Source: Chryseobacterium foetidum
GTDB taxonomy: Bacteria > Bacteroidota > Bacteroidia > Flavobacteriales > Weeksellaceae
Length of the DNA stretch: 64,000 nt
Assembly (NCBI RefSeq): GCF_025457425.1
Contig: NZ_JAMXIA010000001.1
Span: forward strand, 1,612,001-1,676,000
Reading direction: 5' to 3'
How positions within the stretch are numbered: the first letter of the stretch is position 1; the number at the start of each line of letters is the position of its first letter. Made by a program: the position numbers and the translations under genes. This document shows, piece by piece, positions 52,801 through 62,002 of the stretch. Below the pieces are notes generated by a model. The model was not told where the DNA came from, ran no database searches, and saw only the letters and a list, made by a program, of their open reading frames with translations.

Positions 52801-53459
52801 CTACCAATAATATGGAAGTAACAAACTACAGCACCTATTTTATCTCTATTTTTCCTGAGTGTGATACAGATAAAGACGGCATTCCAAACAGATTAGATCT
52901 AGACAGTGACGGAGACGGCTGTTCTGACGCGATGGAAGGAGGTGCCGCAATTAACAGTACTCATCTGGTAACTGCCGGAGGTATAACTGCCGGAGGGAGT
53001 ACTGGTGTAGACGAAAATCTTTGTGCAGGCGGAACTTGTGTGGATGTAAATGGTATCCCTCAACTATCTCCAGTGCCTGCAGGATACAGTAATACAGCAG
53101 GTCAATCTGCAGGTGATTCGCAAAATGCAACGGTAAACAGCTGCTTCTGCTACGAAAACCCAGGAACTTCAACTATATCTTCACCAGTAAAACACGGTAT
53201 AACGGTGATGGGAAGAGCTGGTGTTGACAGCGGAAACTGGCCCATGCTCAGAAATTCCGCTTACACTGCACTGGAAAGTAAAACCAAAGGTTTCGTAATA
53301 ACAAGAAACGCAAACCCTGAAACCACTATCACAATGCCTGTAGTAGGTATGATGGTTTTTGATACTGATGCTGATTCCGGAAAAGGATGTCTGAAAATAT
53401 ACATGGGATCAGGTGCGGGAGAAGGATGGAAATGCTTTAATACACAGACCTGTCCTTAA
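49881..53459 (+). CDS. Giant secreted Cys-rich repeat protein with TSP3 segments, cassette 2
   Basis: The 1192-residue protein has a signal peptide (1-22, then QCDTAG). Residues ~25-760 are Cys-containing beta repeats with endings such as KDACNNYSTFT, TNSCGLVSTYT, YTDQCGESFTEY and LSDGCGGSYST. A calcium-binding thrombospondin type 3 segment follows at ~764-794 (DTDGDGIGDLCDADDDNDG), then a ~195-residue beta domain, a second TSP3-like segment at ~993-1018 (DTDKDGIPNRLDLDSDGDG), and the C-terminal ~108-residue module from CFCYENPGTST to FNTQTCP. That module is nearly identical to the one in the 947-residue paralogue, whereas the rest is very different. A surface or filament role is inferred. 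Confidence 0.85.
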   Translation: MRKSIIWFAACLFLLFSEYANAQCDTAGNGNLSTVTTANTCNGNGSITATFTNSTNAAIQLIKGGSILQSVVAPTSPYTFTNLQAGSDYEIKIVCSENNSVVYSANSGVTIAQNYNPISNADINISNVCTSFSTGGRFTISNVTGGNAPYQYSVVLNNEANYADALSSYSASNAKDVTEFGTYQIRIKDACNNYSTFTRTISPNLPAYSFNWRPKKICGTNTAEGYFWYANTTGASSTTLTDGNITSSGGVKLLIKADNASGAVLFNGTYTGAPFVYTESPTHVYYVEATNSCGLVSTYTHNLNGGDYPEFDKIKAVASNAGCGASSTMIISADTNISYWRYPITVSVRSQPSDTEVYINSSVAEWSSWSTPGLPLGNYSVTYTDQCGESFTEYVTNPSSAGTAVLSVHDFRKYHCGSIGPLTQTGTTQLLVKIEGYLPDRANAVVTITAGPSNVGVNANMIDNLYWGWTNMSPGNYTISYTSCGVTNTANVNIPSSGGHLLTQSLSSTAKSFCTQGGTINSNKIYTGAYSNSVQLLNASGTVIDTNATGIFNNIPAGTYSTRLRVSSCNGNVYYVAGNTVTITNQTTGPMISASVGVICEDVNSNPLATGTAYIDLSGVAPYTLQYRPQGGTAWTTISNAPSFNEISGLTANTIYDFLLSDGCGGSYSTSIQIKTMGALSTVTNAQPCNNAPYELSMPYYAGAIYRWTNSAGTVVSNSRFYSIANYTNAYNGSYTCRITWSDCVTRYATVILNSMQCGQPLNNCGLTDTDGDGIGDLCDADDDNDGILDTDECTVDLVATFAPNNFTSVDSSVPGSTSNSNKFLTIRPSDFGFTTLGATNVSGTHDYSSFFGLPTGSVIVEVTHGNVHPTANTFYTTALTDKTNIKFRGSVGQFVTFNHGMQYIGLQERGFEFVGQTINGITPFTVQPTGGNWVSGSTGQYYYVRHTVNSTENAPLFMATANSQIMNKEVIVSTNNMEVTNYSTYFISIFPECDTDKDGIPNRLDLDSDGDGCSDAMEGGAAINSTHLVTAGGITAGGSTGVDENLCAGGTCVDVNGIPQLSPVPAGYSNTAGQSAGDSQNATVNSCFCYENPGTSTISSPVKHGITVMGRAGVDSGNWPMLRNSAYTALESKTKGFVITRNANPETTITMPVVGMMVFDTDADSGKGCLKIYMGSGAGEGWKCFNTQTCP

Positions 53460-53521
53460 TTATAAATTAATTCTTCGCCTTCCCACAAATCTATTGGGAG
53501 GGCGAAATAAAAATTATTAAA

Positions 53522-54091
53522 ATGAAAAAAATATTAATTACATTAACACTTTGTCTTGCTGCAGTATCCTATTCTCAAATCAGAATCGGAGGCAACAACG
53601 CTGTAAACGGACTAACTAACGATACGTCTGTTCTCTTGGAATTTGGCACTGATAATAATAAAGGAATCATTTTACCATATGTAGAAACAGTTCCCACCGG
53701 AGCAAACAGTTCTAAGGGTGGAACAATGATTTTTGATGTTTCTTCCAACGGACAGTACAAAGTAAAAGTTAAAAACGAAAACTCAGGTTGGACAGATCTT
53801 AGCAAAGAATCCGGATATTCCGTATCTGTAGCAAATACAGTAAAAACACCTCAGGCGCTCCTAACAGATAACCTTGATGCAAAGGCAATCATTGGCAACT
53901 CCAGCACTACTACAGAGGGAGTTCTGGTTTTAGATTCGCCAGATAAGGCTATGGTTTTACCTATTGTTTCTGACTTTACAGCCATAAAAGATCCATCACC
54001 AGGAATGATTGCTTTTCTAAAAGGTTCTACTTCAGATAAACACCGTCTTATTGTTTTCAATGGGACTAAGTGGACCTTCTGGAAACCTTAA
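53522..54091 (+). CDS. Exported two-module protein, cassette 2
   Basis: The 189-residue protein is a close paralogue of the product of 47613-48182. It has the same signal peptide start (MKKILIT), the same two modules (LLEFGTDNNKGIILPYVE with GGTMIFDV; LVLDSPDKAMVLPIV with PSPGMIAFLKG) and the same end (FWKP). Most differences are conservative and cluster in the signal peptide and the linker (about 96-112). It lies 62 bases after the giant gene, as in cassette 1 (66 bases), so the pair is cotranscribed. Its function is unknown; the modular match to the giant protein's C-terminus suggests partnership. Confidence 0.85.
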   Translation: MKKILITLTLCLAAVSYSQIRIGGNNAVNGLTNDTSVLLEFGTDNNKGIILPYVETVPTGANSSKGGTMIFDVSSNGQYKVKVKNENSGWTDLSKESGYSVSVANTVKTPQALLTDNLDAKAIIGNSSTTTEGVLVLDSPDKAMVLPIVSDFTAIKDPSPGMIAFLKGSTSDKHRLIVFNGTKWTFWKP

Positions 54092-54220
54092 AAAGTCGCT
54101 AAATTAATAGATCTTAGGCATGTCTATTTTATGATAATATATTCATTTCCCGAAGGTTATAATAAAAATTTAAAAATTGATTTTAAAGGTACAGTTATCT
54201 CTATACGACATTTTACTTTT

Positions 54221-54369
54221 CTATCTGACGAAAGTATTTAAATTATATTTAAAAGTCAGATGATCAAAAGCGTAGAGAGCTTAAATAATAAAACCTGAGC
54301 AGGACAATAAATCCTTCTTTATGCTCATCTTAAAATTACTTCGGGCAGTTAATTTGTCCGAAGTTTTTT
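54221..54369 (+). ncRNA. Candidate structured RNA or 3' element downstream of cassette 2
   Basis: This is a diverged counterpart of 48331-48490. It has the GACG-GTATTTAAATT-type lead-in, AAAGCGTAGAGAGCTTA, a CCTGAGCAGG palindrome and the terminal hairpin ACTTCGGGCA/TGTCCGAAGT with T's. Conservation of layout beyond the terminator is the argument for function; it could simply be a duplicated 3' flank. Confidence 0.4.
54338..54369 (+). terminator. Terminator closing cassette 2
   Basis: ACTTCGGGCA pairs with TGTCCGAAGT around GTTAATT and is followed by six T. Confidence 0.88.
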
Positions 54370-54497
54370 CTGAAAGATACCTCATATTACAATTTTGATT
54401 ATTAATCTATTTTTTTTAAAAAAAAATGGAAAAAAAAGGTTTCACATCAAATAGACTCAATGAACTGGTACAGTAGAATTTGAATATTTAAAATCAA

Positions 54498-54527
54498 AAA
54501 ATCCCAAAGCAAAAACTTTGGGATTTT
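54498..54527 (-). terminator. Terminator of gltA
   Basis: On the minus strand AAATCCCAAAG pairs with CTTTGGGATTT and is followed by T-rich sequence. It lies 23 bases past the gltA stop and may also end transcription from the other side. Confidence 0.88.
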
Positions 54528-54549
54528 AAATGTATTTGATAAAACAATA

Positions 54550-55836
54550 TTATCTGTTTGAAATATCGATGTAATCTCTTTTTTGAGCTCCTTGGTAAAC
54601 CTGTCTTGGTCTCCCGATTGGGTCTCCTTTTAATCTCATTTCTTTCCACTGAGCGATCCATCCTGGAAGTCTTCCCAATGCAAACATTACGGTAAACATT
54701 TCTGTAGGAACTCCCAATGCTCTGTAAATTATACCCGAATAGAAATCTACGTTTGGATATAATTTTCTTTCGATGAAATATTCGTCTTCAAGAGCTACTT
54801 TTTCTAACTGCATTGCAATATCCAAAGCTTTGTCTTCAATTCCTAGTGCGGCTAACAAATCGTCAGCAGCTTTTTTGATGATTTTTGCTCTTGGATCGAA
54901 GTTTTTGTAAACTCTGTGACCAAAGCCCATCAAACGGAAGCTGTCGTTTTTATCTTTCGCTTTAGCAACCCATTTGTTGACGTCTCCACCATCTTTTTCG
55001 ATCAATTCAAGCATTTCGATAACGGCTTGGTTTGCGCCACCGTGAAGTGGACCCCAAAGTGCCGAAATACCGGCAGAAACTGATGCAAAAAGACCTGTGT
55101 GAGCAGAACCCACCATTCTTACAGTAGATGTAGAACAGTTTTGCTCGTGGTCAGCGTGAAGGATTAATAATTTATCTAAAGCTTCAGTTACTACAGGATT
55201 GATTTCAAACTCCTCGTTTGGTAGTCTGAAAGCCATTTTGTAGAAATTCTCTACATAGTTTAAGCTATTATCTCCGTGGTTTAATGGTAAACCTAAAGTT
55301 TTTCTGTAAGTCCACGCACAAAGGTGAGCGAATTTAGCAATAAGCAATTCAGCAGCAAGATCCATCTCTTCTTTAGACTGTACGTTAACCGCTTTAGGGT
55401 TAAACGCAGTTAAAGCAGATGTCAATGTAGATAAAACTCCCATTGGATGAGCAGAACGAGGGAAAGCATCGATGATTTTTTTCATCTCCTCTGCTACGAA
55501 GTTATATTTTTTGATGTTACCGTTGAAGGTATTGAACTGCTCTTCAGTTGGCAACTCACCGTGTAACAACAGGTACATTACTTCTGTAAAGTTTGACTTC
55601 TCAGCGATTTGCTCGATAGGATATCCTCTGTAGAACAACTCTCCCTGATCTCCGTCAAGATACGTGATGTCACTTAATGTAGCACCTGTATTTTTGTATC
55701 CTAAATCTAAGGTAATAAGACCCGTTTGGTCTCTTAATTTTGAAATATCTATTCCTCTGTCTCCGATTGTACTATCTACGATAGGAAATTCATACGAATT
55801 ACCGTCGTAATTCAATATAACTTTGTTGTCTGACAT
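54550..55836 (-). CDS. gltA: Citrate synthase
   Basis: The 428-residue protein is a hexameric-type citrate synthase. It has LHADHEQNCSTSTVRMVGSAHTG (His of the active site), the LWGPLHGGANQAVIEML segment with the second His, MGFGHRVYKNFDPRAKI (third His), and NVDFYSGIIYRALGVP with the catalytic Asp. It condenses acetyl-CoA and oxaloacetate in the TCA cycle. It lies 85 bases downstream of eno with a terminator between them, so it probably has its own promoter. Confidence 0.97.
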   Translation of the reverse strand: MSDNKVILNYDGNSYEFPIVDSTIGDRGIDISKLRDQTGLITLDLGYKNTGATLSDITYLDGDQGELFYRGYPIEQIAEKSNFTEVMYLLLHGELPTEEQFNTFNGNIKKYNFVAEEMKKIIDAFPRSAHPMGVLSTLTSALTAFNPKAVNVQSKEEMDLAAELLIAKFAHLCAWTYRKTLGLPLNHGDNSLNYVENFYKMAFRLPNEEFEINPVVTEALDKLLILHADHEQNCSTSTVRMVGSAHTGLFASVSAGISALWGPLHGGANQAVIEMLELIEKDGGDVNKWVAKAKDKNDSFRLMGFGHRVYKNFDPRAKIIKKAADDLLAALGIEDKALDIAMQLEKVALEDEYFIERKLYPNVDFYSGIIYRALGVPTEMFTVMFALGRLPGWIAQWKEMRLKGDPIGRPRQVYQGAQKRDYIDISNR

Positions 55837-55878
55837 TATTATAATATTTTATTTTAAATTTCTTAAAAATACACAAAA

Positions 55879-55913
55879 AAACAGCAACCAAAAAATAGTA
55901 TGCTGTTTTTTTT
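55879..55913 (-). terminator. Terminator of eno
   Basis: On the minus strand AACAGCA and TGCTGTT form a 7-bp stem with a ~15-base loop followed by seven T, directly after the eno stop. Confidence 0.75.
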
Positions 55914-55921
55914 AGATTTTA

Positions 55922-57220
<1,299 letters not shown>

Positions 57221-57242
57221 TTATTATTTTTTATAGTTCAGA

Positions 57243-57250
57243 CAAATTTA
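57243..57250 (-). promoter_or_regulatory. Possible promoter -7 box of eno
   Basis: On the minus strand TAAATTTG matches TAnnTTTG and lies 28 bases before the eno start. No clear -33 element is visible. The remaining gap up to the response-regulator relic (about 57465) shows nothing else. Confidence 0.45.
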
Positions 57251-57479
57251 CTGAAATTTTAAATCTTTGAGTTACGGGAGTGTTATTTTGTGGTGGTTTT
57301 TTGAGTTAAATTTTAGTTAATATTCTCTTGCTCCAGAATACATGTTAAAGAGTTGTGCTGTACTTATTTTAAAGAATTCCTGGATGTAAGAACTATCAAA
57401 TTAACACAAAAGAGTAATTGAAAAATATTATTTGAAACTAAAACCAGATACATTCCATATCTATCGTCATTTCCGGTTA

Positions 57480-57934
57480 CTAAGTTCTTCACAATCGTTT
57501 TGATCATTGGTTTATTTCCAATATGATTTAAAACTTTTCTGGCAATTGAGAAACTTCATCGGGACACCGCCGTTGTAGACATCACGGATTGAACTGAGAA
57601 TCTTATCCATGCTTTCGCCTTTTATGAGATAGCAAGTGGCTCCTGATTTAAGAGAGTTGAAGACTTTTTCGTCATCTTCAAAACTGGTACACATAATGAA
57701 TTGGGTTTTCGGAAGATCTTTTTTGATTTTTGAAATGACATCGATGCCGAGCATATCCTAAAGCTGAATATCACTCATTACAGCGTCTGGTCGGTGAAAC
57801 GAAAGTTCTTCCAAAGCATTTTTGCCATTGAAAAACTGGGCAACCACCTTCATGTCATCCTGGTAATCGATAACTTTCTTCAACGCATTGTTGTAGTTTT
57901 TTTCGTCTTCTACTATGGCTATGGAAATACTCAT
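57480..57934 (-). pseudogene. Decayed LuxR/NarL-type response regulator
   Basis: From the ATG at 57934 the receiver domain reads MSISIAIVEDEKNYNN and DAVMSDIQL, then meets a TAG at 57758-57760 (SDIQL-stop-DMLGIDVI, where relatives have Gln). The same frame then continues as a normal receiver (TQFIMCTSFEDDEKVFNSL, YLIKGESMDKILSSIRDVYNGG). After GGVPM an extra A shifts the frame: the shifted frame reads SFSIARKVLNHIGNKP, as in intact relatives. No helix-turn-helix output domain follows. At least one nonsense mutation, one frameshift and loss of the DNA-binding domain show the gene is dead. The receiver fragment alone is unlikely to be functional. Confidence 0.88.
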
Positions 57935-58112
57935 GCTGCTAATATTTAAAGACAAAATTCGACAGAATTAGAAACAGAATCAATTACACCTTTGGGTAAT
58001 TTTAAAGTTTTTGAGTTTCCGTGGAATGGTTTAGTTTTTGTTTCTTAAATTTAGTTAAATTTTAAACACAAAAAAGAGATTTAATGTAAATTTTTTAACA
58101 AAATTATGAACT

Positions 58113-58529
58113 ATGAAAAATATAGCTTTAGTCCTACTTTTCTTCTCGGCAGCACTTTCCAGCTGTAGTAAGGAAGGGAATAAAAATGTGATAAAAACCG
58201 ATGGCGACGGAACTGTTTTGGCAGACAATGGAAAAGTGGACGAAAATATTTCTTATAACACTGATGTCAACGGAAAAAAAATGGTCAGAACAAATTATGT
58301 GTACAAGGCCACCGACGGTTCTCAGGTAAAAGTTATCTTCGATTATGAACCTGGAACAAGTGATGTAGAAATCAGCAGTAACGGCAAAACTTTTAAATTA
58401 GATAAAATCAAATCAGACGGACAAGTGACCACCTACAAAAAAGGCGATATGAAAGCCACTGTAAAAGGCGACAGTCTGATTCTGCACCAGGGGAAGAACA
58501 TTATTGAACTTGTAAAATCGAAATTGTAA
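58113..58529 (+). CDS. Small predicted lipoprotein
   Basis: The 138-residue protein has a lipoprotein signal with lipobox LSSC (Cys at 18). The mature region is rich in Lys, Asp and Gly with alternating beta-strand character (KMVRTNYVYKATDGSQVKVIFDYE, TFKLDKIKSDGQVTTYKKGDMKATVKG). No named domain was recognised; the pattern resembles small MliC/lysozyme-inhibitor-like beta proteins but the key residues are not evident. It stands alone, convergent with the rplQ operon. Confidence 0.75.
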   Translation: MKNIALVLLFFSAALSSCSKEGNKNVIKTDGDGTVLADNGKVDENISYNTDVNGKKMVRTNYVYKATDGSQVKVIFDYEPGTSDVEISSNGKTFKLDKIKSDGQVTTYKKGDMKATVKGDSLILHQGKNIIELVKSKL

Positions 58530-58536
58530 AACACAA

Positions 58537-58569
58537 AAAAACCGCTCAGAAATCTGAACGGTTTTTTTT
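58537..58569. terminator. Bidirectional terminator between the lipoprotein gene and rplQ
   Basis: AAACCGCTCAGA pairs with TCTGAACGGTTT (one A-C mismatch) and is flanked by A- and T-runs. It should end both the lipoprotein transcript and the long ribosomal-protein operon. Confidence 0.88.
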
Positions 58570-58586
58570 ATTTATCTGTAAGAATA

Positions 58587-59105
58587 TTATTCTCCAGCTT
58601 TCTCTTCAGTAGAATCTGCTGATTCAGCCTTAGGCTCTTCAACTTTCTCTTCAACTGCTGGTGCAGCTTCAACAGCTACTTTTGCAGTATTTGATCTTCT
58701 ACTTCTTCTTGTTGTCTTTTTCTCCTCAGCATTAGGATTGTAAAGTTCGTTGAAATCAACAAGCTCGATAAGAGCCATGTCAGCAGCATCACCTTTTCTG
58801 AAACCAGTTTTGATGATTCTTGTGTAACCTCCGTTTCTTTCTGCGATTTTAGGAGCTACTGATCTGAAAAGTTCAGTAACAGCCTCTTTACTTTGAAGAT
58901 ATGAAAAAACAATTCTTCTATTGTGTGTAGTATCTTCTTTTGCCTTTGTTAATAGAGGCTCAACATATACTCTTAAAGCTTTCGCTTTAGCTACAGTAGT
59001 GTTGATTCTCTTATGCTCAATTAGAGAACAAGCCATATTAGAAAGTAAAGCGCTTCTGTGTGAAGACGTTCTTCCTAAGTGATTGAATTTTTTACCGTGT
59101 CTCAT
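58587..59105 (-). CDS. rplQ: 50S ribosomal protein L17 with acidic C-terminal extension
   Basis: The 172-residue protein has the L17 core ([34 protein letters not shown]-type [36 protein letters not shown]) in residues 1-~118. A ~50-residue Ala/Glu/Lys-rich tail follows that E. coli L17 (127 residues) lacks. Such tails are common in Bacteroidota. It is the last gene of the alpha operon, 6 bases after rpoA. Confidence 0.97.
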   Translation of the reverse strand: MRHGKKFNHLGRTSSHRSALLSNMACSLIEHKRINTTVAKAKALRVYVEPLLTKAKEDTTHNRRIVFSYLQSKEAVTELFRSVAPKIAERNGGYTRIIKTGFRKGDAADMALIELVDFNELYNPNAEEKKTTRRSRRSNTAKVAVEAAPAVEEKVEEPKAESADSTEEKAGE

Positions 59106-59111
59106 TATTAT

Positions 59112-60107
59112 TTAATTATCAGCGTCTAATTTATATTTTGCAACGTCAAAACCGAAGTTAAGACCTTTTGAATGCACCAATTCTTCTAGTTCTGTCAAAG
59201 ATTTTTTACCAAAATTTCTGAATTTCATCAAATCAGACTTACTGTAAGAAACCAATTCTCCAAGAGTTTCTACTTCAGCTGCTTTCAGACAGTTTAGGGC
59301 TCTTACAGAAAGATCCATATCTGCTAATTTAGACTTAAGTAACTGTCTTGTGTGAAGTGTTTCTTCATCGTACTGAATAGATGCTTTTACAGCTTCAGTC
59401 TCCAGAGTGATTCTCTCATCAGAGAACAACATGAAGTGATAAATTAATATCTTAGAAGCTTCAGTTAAAGCATTCTGAGGGCTGATAGAGCCATCAGTTT
59501 CTATATCTAGTACAAGTTTTTCGTAGTCTGTTTTTTGCTCTACACGGTAATTTTCAATACTATACTGTACTTTTTTGATTGGCGTAAAGATAGAATCAAT
59601 AGCAATAGTACCAATTGGTGCATTGTTTGATTTGTTTTGCTCTGAAGGAACATAACCTCTACCTTTATCAACATTGAAAGTAATTTCGAAAGAAACATCA
59701 GCGTTTAAGTTACAAATTACCAATTCCGGGTTTAAAACCTCGAAACCGCTCATTGATTTACCTAAATCTCCTGCTGTAATAACCGTTTGCCCCGAAACTT
59801 TAGCAACTACCTGCTCATTAGCCTGGCCATCTGCTGAAGCTTTCAATCTTACCTGCTTAAGGTTAAGAATAATTTCGGTAACATCTTCGATTACTCCCGG
59901 AATAGTTGAAAATTCGTGCTCTACACCTTCTATTTTGATAGATGAAATAGCGTATCCTTCCAGAGAAGAAAGCAACACTCTTCTCAAAGCATTACCGATT
60001 GTAAGCCCGAAACCTGGTTCTAAAGGACGAAATTCGAATTGACCTTTAAATTCATCAGAGTTTAGTAGGATTACTTTATCGGGTTTTATGAATTGTAAAA
60101 TTGCCAT
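59112..60107 (-). CDS. rpoA: RNA polymerase alpha subunit
   Basis: The 331-residue protein shows the N-terminal dimerisation domain ([28 protein letters not shown]) and the C-terminal DNA-binding domain ([36 protein letters not shown]). It nucleates assembly of RNA polymerase. It lies between rpsD and rplQ, as in most bacteria. Confidence 0.98.
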   Translation of the reverse strand: MAILQFIKPDKVILLNSDEFKGQFEFRPLEPGFGLTIGNALRRVLLSSLEGYAISSIKIEGVEHEFSTIPGVIEDVTEIILNLKQVRLKASADGQANEQVVAKVSGQTVITAGDLGKSMSGFEVLNPELVICNLNADVSFEITFNVDKGRGYVPSEQNKSNNAPIGTIAIDSIFTPIKKVQYSIENYRVEQKTDYEKLVLDIETDGSISPQNALTEASKILIYHFMLFSDERITLETEAVKASIQYDEETLHTRQLLKSKLADMDLSVRALNCLKAAEVETLGELVSYSKSDLMKFRNFGKKSLTELEELVHSKGLNFGFDVAKYKLDADN

Positions 60108-60140
60108 ATTGTTGGGTTGAGCAAAAATTTGATTAAAAAA

Positions 60141-60749
60141 TTATTTAGAGTAAAGTTCGACGATAAGCTGTTCCTTGATGTCTTCCGGAATCTGGATTCT
60201 TTCAGGAGCAGCGATGAAGGTACCTTCTTTCTTCTCATCGTTGAATTGTAACCACTCGTAGTTTGATTTAGCTGCCAAAGCGTCAGCTACAACTTCAAGA
60301 GATTTAGATTTTTCTCTAATAGCGATTACATCACCAGCTTTTACCAAATAAGATGGAATGTTTAAGATTTCACCATTCACAGTTACGTGTCTGTGTGAAG
60401 TCAATTGTCTTGCACCAGATCTTGTTTTAGCAAAACCTAATCTGTAAACAACGTTATCCAGTCTTGATTCGCAAAGTTGCAATAGAACTTCACCTGTTAC
60501 ACCTTTACTTCTGTGTGCTTTTTCGAAAAGGTTAGCAAATTGTCTTTCTAAAATACCGTAAGTATATTTAGCTTTTTGCTTTTCCATTAACTGAACAGCA
60601 TATTCAGATTTTTTTGCGCCTCTTCTTTTGTTAGGACCGTGTTGTCCTGGCGGTTGGTTTTTTCTTTTCTCGAAGTTTTTATCATCTCCGTAGATTGCAG
60701 CACCAAACTTTCTAGCAATCTTAGTTTTAGGTCCAATATATCTTGCCAT
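60141..60749 (-). CDS. rpsD: 30S ribosomal protein S4
   Basis: The 202-residue protein has the S4 start ([21 protein letters not shown]), the [19 protein letters not shown] segment, and the S4 RNA-binding domain ([34 protein letters not shown]). It initiates 30S assembly on 16S rRNA and often represses its own operon. It follows rpsK after 19 bases. Confidence 0.98.
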   Translation of the reverse strand: MARYIGPKTKIARKFGAAIYGDDKNFEKRKNQPPGQHGPNKRRGAKKSEYAVQLMEKQKAKYTYGILERQFANLFEKAHRSKGVTGEVLLQLCESRLDNVVYRLGFAKTRSGARQLTSHRHVTVNGEILNIPSYLVKAGDVIAIREKSKSLEVVADALAAKSNYEWLQFNDEKKEGTFIAAPERIQIPEDIKEQLIVELYSK

Positions 60750-60768
60750 AATGGGTAAATTCTAAAAA

Positions 60769-61158
60769 TTAAACTCTTCTTCTTTTTGGTGGTCTGCATC
60801 CGTTGTGTGGCATAGGCGTCACATCAACGATTTCTGAAACTTCAATTCCTGAATTGTGAATAGATCTGATAGCAGATTCTCTACCTGCACCCGGACCTTT
60901 CACAAACACCTTTACTCTTCTTAAACCAGCTTCGTGAGCTACAGCAGAGCAATTTTCAGCTGCCATCTGAGCAGCAAAAGGAGTATTCTTTTTAGAACCT
61001 CTGAAACCCATTTTACCGGCAGAAGCCCAAGAGATTACCTCTCCGTTTTTATTTGTTAAAGAAATGATGATGTTATTGAAAGACGCCTGAATGTGCGCTT
61101 CACCAATAGCCTCAACTTTTACTTTTCTTTTTTTAACTACTTTAGTTTGTTTTGCCAT
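60769..61158 (-). CDS. rpsK: 30S ribosomal protein S11
   Basis: The 129-residue protein has [40 protein letters not shown] and the C-terminal [15 protein letters not shown]. It forms part of the 30S platform. It follows rpsM after 12 bases. Confidence 0.98.
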   Translation of the reverse strand: MAKQTKVVKKRKVKVEAIGEAHIQASFNNIIISLTNKNGEVISWASAGKMGFRGSKKNTPFAAQMAAENCSAVAHEAGLRRVKVFVKGPGAGRESAIRSIHNSGIEVSEIVDVTPMPHNGCRPPKRRRV

Positions 61159-61170
61159 AATTCCTAACGA

Positions 61171-61548
61171 TTATTTACTAGCTTTTTTCTTGTTAGCAAC
61201 AGTTTTTCTCTTTCCTTTACGTGTTCTAGAGTTGTTTTTCGTTCTCTGGCCTCTTAAAGGTAATCCAAGTCTGTGACGTATTCCTCGTTGGCATCCTATG
61301 TCCATTAATCGCTTAATGTTCAATTGCACTTCAGATCTTAGCTCTCCCTCCACTTTGATGTTTTCTGAGATATAATTTCTGATTGCAGCCAATTCATCGT
61401 CATTCCATTCGTTGACTTTTTTGTCTTCGCTGATACCGGCGTTCTTAAGGATTTCAGAAGATGTACTTCTTCCCACTCCGTAGATGTAAGTTAAACCGAT
61501 AACTCCTCTTTTGTTTTTTGGTAAATCAATACCGGAAATTCTCGCCAT
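61171..61548 (-). CDS. rpsM: 30S ribosomal protein S13
   Basis: The 125-residue protein has the start [24 protein letters not shown], the helix-two-turn-helix region and the C-terminal [30 protein letters not shown]. It contacts tRNA and 16S rRNA at the subunit interface. It follows rpmJ after 9 bases. Confidence 0.98.
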   Translation of the reverse strand: MARISGIDLPKNKRGVIGLTYIYGVGRSTSSEILKNAGISEDKKVNEWNDDELAAIRNYISENIKVEGELRSEVQLNIKRLMDIGCQRGIRHRLGLPLRGQRTKNNSRTRKGKRKTVANKKKASK

Positions 61549-61557
61549 AATTTAATG

Positions 61558-61674
61558 TTAACCTTGTCTTTGTTTAAATTTTGGGTTTTTCTTGTTGATT
61601 ACAAACAGTACACCTTTTCTGCGTACTATTTTGCAATCAGCACTTCTTTTTTTAATTGATGCTCTAACTTTCAT
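61558..61674 (-). CDS. rpmJ: 50S ribosomal protein L36
   Basis: This 38-codon gene reads [34 protein letters not shown] and QRQG, matching the L36 start, but of the usual four zinc-binding cysteines/histidines only Cys14 remains. It is therefore the zinc-independent (C-minus) type. It sits between infA and rpsM, the expected place. Confidence 0.95.
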   Translation of the reverse strand: MKVRASIKKRSADCKIVRRKGVLFVINKKNPKFKQRQG

Positions 61675-61748
61675 TTTGAAAATTTTTGTTTTTCTTTATT
61701 ACCAAACGAAATCAACGACTTCACTTGTATATCTATTCTTTAACAATA

Positions 61749-61776
61749 GCCAAACGGAGTATTGCATCCGTCTGGC
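61749..61776 (-). promoter_or_regulatory. Hairpin in the infA-rpmJ spacer
   Basis: On the minus strand GCCAGACGGA pairs fully with TCCGTTTGGC (one G-T pair) around an 8-base loop TGCAATAC. No T-run follows. It may be a regulatory or processing structure in the 109-base spacer between infA and rpmJ. Confidence 0.5.
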
Positions 61777-61783
61777 GTTTGTT

Positions 61784-61999
61784 TTAGTATCTAAATGTAA
61801 TTCTCCCTTTCGAAAGATCGTAAGGAGACATTTCAAGTTTTACCTTATCACCAGGTAACAGTTTAATATAATGCATTCTCATCTTCCCTGAAATATGAGC
61901 GATAAGCATATGCCCGTTTTCCAGTTCTACACGAAACTGTGCGTTGGAAAGCGCTTCTGTAATCACGCCGTCCTGTTCAATATGTTTTTGTTTTGCCAT
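61784..61999 (-). CDS. infA: Translation initiation factor IF-1
   Basis: The 71-residue protein is a single S1/OB domain with [43 protein letters not shown] and [14 protein letters not shown], as in bacterial IF-1. It binds the ribosomal A site during initiation. It follows secY after 3 bases, so the two are coupled. Confidence 0.98.
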   Translation of the reverse strand: MAKQKHIEQDGVITEALSNAQFRVELENGHMLIAHISGKMRMHYIKLLPGDKVKLEMSPYDLSKGRITFRY

Positions 62000-62002
62000 A
62001 AA

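Noticed and set aside
61592..61858. Plus-strand reading frame across rpmJ and infA
   Set aside because: It overlaps two certain ribosomal-operon genes on the other strand.
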